A stretch of DNA of 64,000 nt from JAAXKN01 sp036261625. GTDB lineage: Bacteria > Bacteroidota > Ignavibacteria > Ignavibacteriales > SURF-24. The stretch is taken from NCBI GenBank assembly GCA_036261625.1, contig DATAKL010000025.1, positions 20,414-84,413 of the forward strand. The letters are read 5' to 3'. Below, in pieces: positions 16,249 to 23,368 of the stretch. Under the pieces are notes generated by a model. That model did not search any database, was not told the DNA's origin, and saw nothing but the letters and a program-made list of their open reading frames with translations. Position numbers and translations under genes: made by a program. How positions within the stretch are numbered: position 1 is the stretch's first letter; every line of letters begins with the position of its first letter.

Positions 16249-17316
16249 TTGAAGAAGTTTACCATTTTAATTTCCGTACTATTTGTGTTTTCTTTTTTCT
16301 CGTCTTCACTTTTCTGCCAGGCAGAGGCAAGTAGCGGAGGCAGCACAAAAGCAGCAATCGTCACAGATGAGGCAGAGGCGGTAATAAAGATAATGTCAAA
16401 AAACGCACTGGGACAGAAGTTAGATGAAGCAGACTGGCAGAGGCTCTTTAGTACAGAGGGCTATGTTAGGCTAAAAAAAAGGGAGCATTCCATGGGGCGG
16501 AAGTTTGAAGACTCGACATTCAGAGCCTTTGTCCTCTCACCTGTTCTTATGGAAAAGTATTCTTCACTTAAGTCAGCTCTTGAAGGCTGGAAAAAGATGA
16601 ATGTCGACGAGGCCGCACGGCAGGCGCTCACCTACCTGCCTGAAAATACTCTAATAAAAGCAAAGATCTACCCGGTTATAAAGCCGGCTGTAAATTCATT
16701 TGTTTTTGAGACCGATACAGACCCTGCTATTTTCATGTATATAAACCCTTCAGTAAAGCCTGAAAAGCTCTTTAATACACTTTCACATGAACTGCACCAT
16801 ATAGGAATTGCCATGGCATGCGGCAATTCGGAGCGCGATACGACACTTAAAGGCGGCCTCATGGATGCCCTTGACTGGATGACCGCATTTTCTGAAGGCA
16901 GAGCCGTGCTTGCTGCCGCAGGGGGCCCTGAAATTCATCCGCATGCCGTAAGTGACTCGCTCGAGCGCTCGACGTGGGACAGGAATCTTGCCAATGCCGA
17001 GCGAGACATGAAAGAGCTTGAAGAGTTCTTCCTGAAACTAATTGACGGCAGAATTCCGGAAGACGAGAAGACTAAAGAAGGGATGAAATTCATTCAGCGC
17101 GAGGATGCTCCGCAGGGCGCCTTTTACACTGTGGGATGGCTGATGGCTTCCACTGTTGAAAAGGTACTGGGGCGTGAACGTCTCGTGGCCTCTTCATGCG
17201 ACGATATTTTGTTTCTTTCTGACTACAACCTTGCGGCTAAAGAGCTGAACCATAAAGGCGGAAACCTGCCGCTTTGGAGCGAAAAGCTCTTAAGTCAATT
17301 AAAAATGAAAAATTAA
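16249..17316 (+). CDS. secreted zinc-peptidase-like protein (DUF5700 type)
   Basis: 355 residues. It begins at a TTG codon at 16249, supported by AGGAG about 7 nt upstream and by a well-formed signal peptide (FTILISVLFVFSFFSSSLFCQ). The motif LSHELHHIG (His180, Glu181, His184) is a zincin HExxH, and a downstream Glu-rich helix (DWMTAFSEGRAVL) may supply the third ligand. This matches the DUF5700 putative zinc peptidase family. It probably acts in the periplasm or outside. The last residues (SQLKMKN) are encoded by the start of a TTAAAAA repeat array that runs through the stop codon, so the original C-terminus may have been replaced. Confidence 0.82.
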   Translation: MKKFTILISVLFVFSFFSSSLFCQAEASSGGSTKAAIVTDEAEAVIKIMSKNALGQKLDEADWQRLFSTEGYVRLKKREHSMGRKFEDSTFRAFVLSPVLMEKYSSLKSALEGWKKMNVDEAARQALTYLPENTLIKAKIYPVIKPAVNSFVFETDTDPAIFMYINPSVKPEKLFNTLSHELHHIGIAMACGNSERDTTLKGGLMDALDWMTAFSEGRAVLAAAGGPEIHPHAVSDSLERSTWDRNLANAERDMKELEEFFLKLIDGRIPEDEKTKEGMKFIQREDAPQGAFYTVGWLMASTVEKVLGRERLVASSCDDILFLSDYNLAAKELNHKGGNLPLWSEKLLSQLKMKN

Positions 17317-17327
17317 AAATTAAAAAG
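17297..17327. repeat. 7-bp tandem repeat, TTAAAAA family
   Basis: About four TTAAAAA/ATGAAAA units overlapping the 3' end of the DUF5700 gene and followed by AGTGAAGACAGG, a flank shared in variant form by other copies (23266, 43520, 50975). Confidence 0.85.
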
Positions 17328-17368
17328 TGAAGACAGGAAGAAAATAAAGGACAATGGTCCCGGGGCAT

Positions 17369-17791
17369 TTATGACCGGGACATTTCTAAAGCATATTTTT
17401 TGATGAATTCTATTGAACTTATATAATCCTCAAGTGCAATAGGTTTTACCAGGTAATATTTGATGTTGTATTTCTGGTTTGTAAATATATTCTCGTCGAT
17501 ATCGGCGCTGGAGAAAATAATGACAGGGATTTTCTTCAGTGAGGGCTCTTCTTTTATTTCTTCAAGGATTTCCTTTCCCGACTTCTTGGGAAGATTAAGA
17601 TCCAGTATTATAAGTTCCGGATCCTTTGCGCCAGTAAAGTGATCCTTCTTAAAAAGATAATTAAGGGCTTCTTCGCCGTTCATTATCACGTTGAGATTTA
17701 TATTCGGAGCATTCTCAAGCAGTATTTCCTTAATCAGCGTAACATCCCCAGGGTTATCTTCAACAAGCAGAACTTCGACTTTATTATTCAT
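17369..17791 (-). CDS. single-domain response regulator (Rcp1-like)
   Basis: 140 residues forming one receiver domain: acidic pocket Glu11/Asp12, phosphoacceptor Asp64 (LIILDLNLPKKSG), a conserved FSS segment and the LVKPI lysine. No output domain. The insertion FKKDHFTGAKDPEL before the phosphoacceptor strand and the DLNLPKKSGKE motif are typical of REC proteins that work with phytochrome-like HDLQEP-type kinases. Three such kinases are in this window (4535, 13154, 42044), so it may be a shared relay. It is convergent with the DUF5700 gene. Confidence 0.92.
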   Translation of the reverse strand: MNNKVEVLLVEDNPGDVTLIKEILLENAPNINLNVIMNGEEALNYLFKKDHFTGAKDPELIILDLNLPKKSGKEILEEIKEEPSLKKIPVIIFSSADIDENIFTNQKYNIKYYLVKPIALEDYISSIEFIKKYALEMSRS

Positions 17792-17960
17792 CTATCAATA
17801 TTATATAAAGTTAAAATTTACAATAAGTTATAAGAAATATTCGTTTATGTTTTAGAAGTTTTAATTTTAAGAAAAAGAATAAATAAATGCAAATCCTCAA
17901 AAGAGTTCAGGACTCTATTCCCAATGTGTATAAGCATTTGCCCTGCTGCCTGTTTTATAC

Positions 17961-17990
17961 TTTTTAATTTTTAATTTATAATTTTTAATT
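17961..17990. repeat. 7-bp tandem repeat, TTAAAAA family (reverse orientation)
   Basis: Read on the minus strand this is AATTAAAAATTATAAATTAAAAATTAAAAA in character, followed by GTATAAAACAGGCAG. That flank closely matches the one after the copy at 43507 (GTATAAGACAGCA), so the element has a conserved end. It abuts the DUF2795-like fragment. Confidence 0.8.
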
Positions 17991-17992
17991 GG

Positions 17993-18112
17993 AGCGCAAA
18001 GCGCGCAGAAGGGCCCGATACAGAGGATGTATTAAATATACTTCAGCAGATACCGGATAAGAATTACAATTCACCTGCAGATGTAATGAAAGAAGTAGGT
18101 CATGTTGAATAG
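17993..18112 (+). pseudogene. C-terminal fragment of a DUF2795-like protein
   Basis: A short open stretch translates to a peptide whose core reads DVLNILQQIPDKNYNSPADV followed by MKEVGHVE and a TAG stop. The LxxIPDxxYxSPADVxxxxG pattern matches the C-terminal half of DUF2795 domains. No start codon or N-terminal half exists: immediately upstream is the TTAAAAA repeat with in-frame stops. It is best read as a remnant left when the repeat region replaced the 5' part of the gene. Confidence 0.55.
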
Positions 18113-18130
18113 CACACAGCCGGAATAATT

Positions 18131-18196
18131 CTGAAGAGATGATATCTTTCAGATGATATCTTTCAGATGATATCTTTCGGGGTATCATCTCTTCAG
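18131..18196 (-). terminator. long repeat-containing hairpin downstream of the RRM gene
   Basis: A perfect 14-bp inverted pair (CTGAAGAGATGATA at 18131-18144 and TATCATCTCTTCAG at 18183-18196) encloses three copies of a 14-bp unit ATGATATCTTTCAG-like. It ends 10 bp beyond the stop codon of the RRM protein gene and probably forms the 3' end of its mRNA. There is no U-tract, so it may stabilise the RNA rather than terminate it. Confidence 0.55.
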
Positions 18197-18205
18197 CAAA
18201 TAATA

Positions 18206-18538
18206 CTAGTAGCGTCTGTTACCGAAGCCGCCGCCGCCGCTGGTTCTTCTGTTACCGCCGCCGCCTCTTTGTCCGCCGCCGCCTCTTCTGTCATCGGTTC
18301 TAGGGCGGGCCTCATTTACGGCAATTTTCTTGCCCTTGATATCGCGCGTATTAAGTTCGTTCATTGCCTTCTGCGCACTGGCAGTATCTGACATTTCAAC
18401 GAACCCGAATCCCTTTGATTCCCCTGAAAACATGTCCCTGATAATTTTAACACTTTTAACGTGACCATATTCGCCGAAAGCCTGTTCCAGATCGCGGTCG
18501 GTCACATCTTTTGAAAGATTGCCTACAAAGATATTCAT
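18206..18538 (-). CDS. RRM-type RNA-binding protein with Gly/Arg-rich tail
   Basis: 110 residues. A single RNA-recognition motif spans about 1-80 with RNP2 (MNIFVGNL) and RNP1 (KGFGFVEM), followed by a Gly/Arg-rich tail (about 84-110). Such small RRM proteins are often cold-induced RNA chaperones in cyanobacteria and Bacteroidota. The ATG at 18538 is chosen because GGAG lies 8 nt upstream; the nearer in-frame ATG and GTG at 18544 and 18547 are too close to that site. It is transcribed alone, with a repeat-containing hairpin after its stop codon. Confidence 0.92.
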   Translation of the reverse strand: MNIFVGNLSKDVTDRDLEQAFGEYGHVKSVKIIRDMFSGESKGFGFVEMSDTASAQKAMNELNTRDIKGKKIAVNEARPRTDDRRGGGGQRGGGGNRRTSGGGGFGNRRY

Positions 18539-19054
18539 CCTCATCACTCCTGATATTAGATTGGTAAAATAAATTAAATGAACTGGGAGCCGATAATATT
18601 TAGCTTTTTTGAGAGAAATATTTGTCTACCCGGCACTGGCGGAAAATCAGAAATAATGAAGCAAGATAAAGAGAAGAGCAATCAATGCTGATAATCTAAT
18701 TATCGGGGCTCAATTAATGATGCCAGTGAAAGTCTGAAAAGTCAGTCTTTATTTCAATATATTAAAATAAATATGAATTTCAAACCAATAGCGTTAAATA
18801 AAATAGTATGTCATAAAACAAATTCTAAAGACTTGCCGGATCGGTTGTGATAAGCCAAGCGGGTTCAGATTTGTGCCAATACTGCAAAAAACAGAGATAT
18901 TGTATGTTTGGACATGCTGCCCAAGAGGCAGTAGAAATTATTATAAAGCTTACCCAATATAAGACAATCCGGGATGCAAACAAAGAGAAATTAAAACTGT
19001 TTTATTGCAAAACCCGCGCACCGAATGACGCTGGATCTGACGCAATAAACAACT
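18539..19054. other. long intergenic stretch without a supported gene
   Basis: 516 bp, mostly AT-rich. A plus-strand frame opens at a GTG (18847) and encodes a Cys-containing start (LCQYCKKQRYCMFG), but it has no ribosome-binding site and runs through a terminator and an opposing gene, so it is not accepted. No other structure is evident. Confidence 0.5.
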
Positions 19055-19080
19055 CCCCCGCTCTTTTTCAGATGCGGGGG
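19055..19080 (-). terminator. hairpin terminator of the small membrane protein gene
   Basis: CCCCCGC / GCGGGGG stem with a 12-nt loop, about 25 bp after the stop at 19104. On the minus strand it is followed by AGTTGTTTATT. Confidence 0.65.
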
Positions 19081-19103
19081 GTTTGTCCACTATTATGTCA
19101 TAA

Positions 19104-19292
19104 TTATATAATGGAAAATGCCTTAAGCGCAATTGTTACTATGGTAATTCCCATTACAATAAAAAGAAACACGAGCTCCCAGGGGAGTTTTCTGTTTTTA
19201 TCTGCAGTTTCAGGCACTGAGGGCTGTCTGTTTGCAGCGTTTTCTTTTTTTGTCTCAGCCGGTTTTTCGGCTGTAAGCTTTTCTGTTTTCAT
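19104..19292 (-). CDS. small single-pass membrane protein
   Basis: 62 residues: a charged, Lys/Glu/Ala-rich cytoplasmic-type N-terminus (about 1-38) and one C-terminal membrane helix (WELVFLFIVMGITIVTIAL). AGGAG lies about 9 nt before the ATG, and a terminator follows the gene, which supports it as a real gene. Tail-anchored topology is likely. No family is recognised. Confidence 0.7.
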   Translation of the reverse strand: MKTEKLTAEKPAETKKENAANRQPSVPETADKNRKLPWELVFLFIVMGITIVTIALKAFSII

Positions 19293-19374
19293 TTTTATCT
19301 GCTCCTGAATTTTATGGTTTTATAAGAGCGGAAAAGTGCTGAGTCAAAATACCCGCAATGCATGCCGTTTGCAG

Positions 19375-19424
19375 GGCAATAATTCCTAATGGCAATAATT
19401 CCTAATGGCAATAATTCCAAATGG
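19375..19424. repeat. 16-bp tandem repeat (GGCAATAATTCCTAAT)
   Basis: Three copies of GGCAATAATTCCTAAT, the third altered to ...CCAAAT, upstream of the small membrane protein gene. Confidence 0.8.
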
Positions 19425-19496
19425 CTATAATGCCGTGCAAGCGGCTGCAAAAGACGCACTTATCCCGCTTTAACAGTTAATTTCAGCATGTAATAA

Positions 19497-19874
19497 TCAT
19501 GCTGCAGATATGTGTGGTAATTCAGGAAACGGAGGGGCGCGGCCCCTGATGATAATTCGTTCAGCAGATTTGTGGAGGAATTTGTACGTATCGCAGTTTA
19601 CACATATATATTCGTTTATCTCTTCAGGGAAAAATGTGGATACCGCGTGGGCCTGGATGCTTGAATATTTGATATTATTCTGAGCGATGTGTGAATGTAC
19701 GGCCCAGCGTATTTTGGGCGTGGAATCCCCCGCATGTTTATTTAGAACTGCTTTTGCCTTATCGCCCAGCGGTACGTACATCGTATAGACTAGGTTTATG
19801 GCATTTACCTGCTGGATTGCTACATAGACGAGCGCAATCAGCAGGGTTACAATATTTTTGCGGGAAGAGGACAT
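19497..19874 (-). CDS. hypothetical protein with N-terminal signal/anchor
   Basis: 125 residues starting MSSSRKNIVTLLIALVYVAI, which looks like a signal peptide or anchor (about 7-25). The remainder is soluble, with a pair of cysteines (ICVNCDTYKF) that could hold metal or haem or form a disulfide. The ribosome-binding site is poor, and a GTG one codon earlier (19877) is possible. Hydrophobic pattern and codon use look coding, but no family is recognised. Confidence 0.5.
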   Translation of the reverse strand: MSSSRKNIVTLLIALVYVAIQQVNAINLVYTMYVPLGDKAKAVLNKHAGDSTPKIRWAVHSHIAQNNIKYSSIQAHAVSTFFPEEINEYICVNCDTYKFLHKSAERIIIRGRAPPFPELPHISAA

Positions 19875-19915
19875 CACCAGGCTGAAACTATTTCATATAA
19901 AGATAGGAAAATTTT

Positions 19916-19965
19916 GTTCAACGTTCAACATTTGGGGTTCGACGTTCAACGTTCGACGTTCAACG
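19916..19965. repeat. 7-bp tandem repeat, GTTCRAC family (array D)
   Basis: Two blocks of GTTCAAC/GTTCGAC units separated by an ATTTGGG interruption, between the hypothetical gene at 19497-19874 and the terminator of the GH3 gene. Confidence 0.88.
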
Positions 19966-19978
19966 GTAAGAGAAAGGA

Positions 19979-20003
19979 GGGCAGGAAGAATCTCCACCTG
20001 CCC
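19979..20003 (-). terminator. terminator of the GH3 gene
   Basis: Stem GGGCAGG / CCTGCCC with an 11-nt loop, followed on the minus strand by TCCTTTCTCTT. It has the same core as the terminators at 7050 and 50990. Confidence 0.7.
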
Positions 20004-20015
20004 GTTGATCAATAA

Positions 20016-22241
20016 TTAAAGCAGATCGAAGGAATCTTTAAGGCGGATGTCGGCTGAGGAGGATCCGATCATCAGGTCAAATCTTCCGGGCTGCGTTATC
20101 CATTCGAGATTATTGTTGAAGAAAGAGAGTTTTCCTTTATCAATAGTGAAACTGACTTTTTTCGACTCACCGGGCAGAAGCATTATCTTTCTGAAATCCT
20201 TTAACTCCTTTACCGGGCGCACGGGATTTGAAACCACGTCCCTTAAATAAAGCTGAATTACCTCTTCCCCTGCAAGAGTGCCTGTGTTGCTCACTGTGCA
20301 TGAAACATCGATTGTTCCGTCGTTATTCATCTTATTTGAGCTTAATTTAAGGTCACTGTATTTGAATGTTGTGTAGCTTAAGCCGTATCCGAAGGGATAA
20401 CGGGGGCTTTTTACCATATCTATATATCCTGAACGGTAGATTGCCGGTGAATCATCTTCGGGTGCAGGCCTGCCGGTATTGAAGTAATTGTAATAAATCG
20501 GGATCTGTCCTTCCGATCTCGGAAATGTCATCGGCAGCTTTCCTGAAGGATTATATTTGCCGAAAAGGACGTCAGCAATGGCATTTCCGGCCTGGCTTCC
20601 CAGCCACCAGGTATAAACAATTGCCGCTGCATTATCTGCAGTCCAGTTAAATACCAGGGGGCGTCCCGCCATAATAAGAACAACCACAGGCTTGCCTGTA
20701 GACTGGATTGCCCTGATCAGATCTTCCTGAACCCCTGGAATGTGAATATTTGCGCGGCTTTTGGCTTCCCCGCTCATATCGTATCTTTCACCCACAGCCA
20801 TAATAATAACATCAGATTTCTTTGCCAGTTCAACAGCCTCGCTGAAACCGGCTTTTGAAGTATCTTCAATTTCGCAGCCTTTTGCGTAATAGACTTTTGT
20901 ATTTCCCGCCTGGTTCTCTATGCCTTCAAACGGTGAAATAAGCCTGTCTTCCTTGCCCCAGTCGATTGACCAGAAGCCCTGCATATCCTTTTGGGATTTT
21001 GCAAGAGGACCTATTACAGCAATTGATTTCAGGTCCTTTGAAAGAGGCAGAACGCGGCCTTCATTTTTAAGGAGCACCATGCTCCTGCGGGCAACGTCTC
21101 TTGAAGCCTCAATAAATTCAGGCTTCATGAGAGTATTCTTCTCACGCCCGGCATTGCTGAATCTGAAAGGGTCATCAAAGAGCCCCATTTCAAACTTTTT
21201 TCTCAGTATTCTTCTTACGGCAGAGTCGATCAGTTCTACTTTAACTTTGCCGTCGCGGACAAGCTGAGCCAGGTTATTAACGTAGCTCCGGCTTTCCATA
21301 TCCATATCGTTTCCGCCATTGATTGCGGCATCAGCAGCCTCGTAGTTGTCCTTTACATATCCGTGGTTAATCATCTCGCCGATTGAGCCCCAGTCGCTTA
21401 CAACAAATCCCTGAAAATTCCACATTCCTTTTAATACATCTCTTTGGATGTAGCTGTTTGCAGTAGCAGGAATGCCGTTAATGTCGTTGAAGGAATTCAT
21501 AAAAGTTGCTGCTCCGGCATCGAGTGCCGCCTTAAAAGGGGCAAGATAGATTTCATGCAGGGTGCGGAGGCTCATGTCAACGCTGTTATAGTCCCTTCCG
21601 CCAATAGCAGCGCCGTAGGCTGCGAAGTGCTTTGCGCATGCCATAATGGCGTCCAGATTGCCCAGTCCGTTACCCTGGAAAGCCTTCACGCGTGTTCCGG
21701 CTATAAGAGATCCCAAATAAGGGTCCTCTCCTGCTCCTTCCATAACCCTTCCCCACCTCGGGTCGCGTGCAATATCAACCATAGGAGCGAAGGTCCAGTG
21801 AATTCCCGAGGCGGCAGCTTCAGTTGCAGCAATGCGGGCACTCTTGTAAATTGCATCCAGGTCCCAGCTTGCGGCCTCAGCCAGCGGAATCGGGAATGTT
21901 ACGCGGTATCCGTGGATCACGTCCTGCCCAAAGAGGAGCGGGATTTTAAGGCGTGATTTCATGGCAGCTTCCTGCAGGGCTCTTGTATGTTCAAACCCCA
22001 TAATGTTAAGCATGGAGCCTATTTTCCCGGCTTTAATATCCTCAAGCTTATTGCCCGAGTTGGTAATAGGACCTGTCTGAGCCCAGTCACCGCTTAACTG
22101 GTTCATCTGTCCGATTTTTTCCTCCAGAGTCATCAGATGCATAACCGAGTCGATTCTTTCCTCAATTGATTTCATCTGGGCGTATGAAGAAACTGAAAGG
22201 AAGTGCAAAAGAAGCACTAACGGTATAATTTTAATTTTCAT
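20016..22241 (-). CDS. bglX: secreted glycoside hydrolase family 3, beta-glucosidase (BglX-like)
   Basis: 741 residues. A signal peptide (MKIKIIPLVLLLHFLSVSSYAQ) exports the enzyme. The GH3 N-terminal barrel (about 30-350) has the KH motif (CAKHFAAYG, Lys204-His205) and the nucleophile motif GFVVSDWGS (Asp283). The GH3 C-terminal domain (about 385-620) and the fibronectin-like domain (about 655-730, GTLAGEEVIQLYLRD) are complete. It releases terminal beta-linked glucose or similar sugars, probably in the periplasm. There is no T9SS tail. A gene for a PAP2-like protein lies upstream on the same strand but 130 bp away. The substrate is predicted only at family level. Confidence 0.93.
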   Translation of the reverse strand: MKIKIIPLVLLLHFLSVSSYAQMKSIEERIDSVMHLMTLEEKIGQMNQLSGDWAQTGPITNSGNKLEDIKAGKIGSMLNIMGFEHTRALQEAAMKSRLKIPLLFGQDVIHGYRVTFPIPLAEAASWDLDAIYKSARIAATEAAASGIHWTFAPMVDIARDPRWGRVMEGAGEDPYLGSLIAGTRVKAFQGNGLGNLDAIMACAKHFAAYGAAIGGRDYNSVDMSLRTLHEIYLAPFKAALDAGAATFMNSFNDINGIPATANSYIQRDVLKGMWNFQGFVVSDWGSIGEMINHGYVKDNYEAADAAINGGNDMDMESRSYVNNLAQLVRDGKVKVELIDSAVRRILRKKFEMGLFDDPFRFSNAGREKNTLMKPEFIEASRDVARRSMVLLKNEGRVLPLSKDLKSIAVIGPLAKSQKDMQGFWSIDWGKEDRLISPFEGIENQAGNTKVYYAKGCEIEDTSKAGFSEAVELAKKSDVIIMAVGERYDMSGEAKSRANIHIPGVQEDLIRAIQSTGKPVVVLIMAGRPLVFNWTADNAAAIVYTWWLGSQAGNAIADVLFGKYNPSGKLPMTFPRSEGQIPIYYNYFNTGRPAPEDDSPAIYRSGYIDMVKSPRYPFGYGLSYTTFKYSDLKLSSNKMNNDGTIDVSCTVSNTGTLAGEEVIQLYLRDVVSNPVRPVKELKDFRKIMLLPGESKKVSFTIDKGKLSFFNNNLEWITQPGRFDLMIGSSSADIRLKDSFDLL

Positions 22242-22370
22242 GTGAAATATTGTTTAGTGAAGAAATTAACAGTTATGAATGGATATTTCAAAAAAAATAT
22301 AAATCTGAACAGGTGGTAAATTAAATAATTATTTGAAGAAAACCATGCGGCATAAGGGGAAAAATTAAAA

Positions 22371-23228
22371 TTACAAGGGAATAATAACTGCAAAGCCGTA
22401 CGGGGAAACAGAAGGCTGAAAGCTCATGGAATTATCCGTATTCTCCTTCTCACCGTAGCTGACAATTGCCTGCCCGATGAAATGCCCTATTGCCGCGCCA
22501 AGAATGGTGTCGGAGAGCCAGTGCTTATCGTCGTACATTCTCTGGAATGCCGTAAATGCAGCCAGTGAATAAAGGCCTATGGAAGCATAGGTATTATGAA
22601 TTCTTGAGGCCAGAACTGTAGTCATTGCGAATGCCACGGTAGTGTGGCCTGAAGGAAGTGAAGTGGTTTCAGTCTTAAACTGGAAGCCCTTATAATCAAG
22701 TGCTCCGCGGTTCATATATGGGCGCGAGCGCCCCAGGGCTGTCTTAAGCACAGTGGTTACAATTCCCGCGTAGGCAAGGGTTTCAAACATCATGCGCCCG
22801 GTTTCACGCACGTCGCCGGATCCGGCAGCAAGCCCGCCCAGGTAGATAACACCCGAAAGGATTCCGGCGTTTACCACCTCCCCGTACTGTCTTCCTATAA
22901 CTGTATATTTATCGAGAAAACTTGTATGGTTGCGCTGCATAAAACTTCTCACATCCTCGTCAACCGTAAAGGCAAGTGCCGTTGTGCCTACGACGGCACC
23001 TAATGCAGCCCAGTCGTGCCCCTCAAAATGAAAAGGCGCTTTGGCAAGTTTTACTCCGTCGTCAACGGCAGTGTTAAAATCGCTTTTGATCAGTTCCAGC
23101 GGTTTTTTATTATCCGGAGCGTCCGTGGTATACTGGGCGTAGACGTATGAACCTGCGCTTAGTGGCGGAAGAAAATTCGTCTGCACAAAAAGGCAGAAGA
23201 AAACGAGTATGAAAGAATATTTTCGCAT
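22371..23228 (-). CDS. PAP2-family phosphatase, exported
   Basis: 285 residues. The N-terminal signal peptide (RKYSFILVFFCLFVQTNFLPP) precedes helical membrane segments. The three PAP2 signature motifs are complete: KTALGRSRP (Lys162 to Pro170), PSGHT (192-196) and RMYDDKHWLSD (Arg230, His236, Asp240). The family removes phosphate from phosphatidic acid, undecaprenyl pyrophosphate or lipid A; which one cannot be told. The start ATG directly abuts a TTAAAAA repeat array, so there is no ribosome-binding site in the usual place. Confidence 0.9.
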   Translation of the reverse strand: MRKYSFILVFFCLFVQTNFLPPLSAGSYVYAQYTTDAPDNKKPLELIKSDFNTAVDDGVKLAKAPFHFEGHDWAALGAVVGTTALAFTVDEDVRSFMQRNHTSFLDKYTVIGRQYGEVVNAGILSGVIYLGGLAAGSGDVRETGRMMFETLAYAGIVTTVLKTALGRSRPYMNRGALDYKGFQFKTETTSLPSGHTTVAFAMTTVLASRIHNTYASIGLYSLAAFTAFQRMYDDKHWLSDTILGAAIGHFIGQAIVSYGEKENTDNSMSFQPSVSPYGFAVIIPL

Positions 23229-23272
23229 AATTAAAAATTACAATTAAAAATTAAAAATTAAAAATTAAAAAG
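23228..23272. repeat. 7-bp tandem repeat, TTAAAAA family
   Basis: About six TTAAAAA units (one degenerate) immediately upstream of the PAP2 start codon, followed by GTGAGGAAAA. Confidence 0.9.
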
Positions 23273-23289
23273 TGAGGAAAAATGAGATT

Positions 23290-23309
23290 AAGGTAGAGGT
23301 ATAGGCTAA
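23290..23309. repeat. AGGTAW-type hexamer repeat
   Basis: Three degenerate 6-bp units (AGGTAG, AGGTAT, AGGCTA) next to the TTAAAAA array. Confidence 0.5.
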
Positions 23310-23325
23310 GAAAAGAAAAATGAAA

Positions 23326-23348
23326 GCGGGGGCATCAGTCTCCCCCGC
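23326..23348 (-). terminator. terminator of the choice-of-anchor A/T9SS protein gene
   Basis: GCGGGGG / CCCCCGC stem with a 9-nt loop, followed on the minus strand by TTTCATTTTTCTTTTC. It lies 20 bp after the stop at 23369. Confidence 0.8.
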
Positions 23349-23368
23349 GATACAATTGCTGAAAACTG

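Noticed and set aside
18847..19308. Plus-strand frame with a Cys-rich start (LCQYCKKQRYCMFG)
   Set aside because: GTG start without a ribosome-binding site; it crosses a terminator and an opposing gene that has a good site. A short remnant of a Cys-containing gene at its 5' end cannot be excluded.
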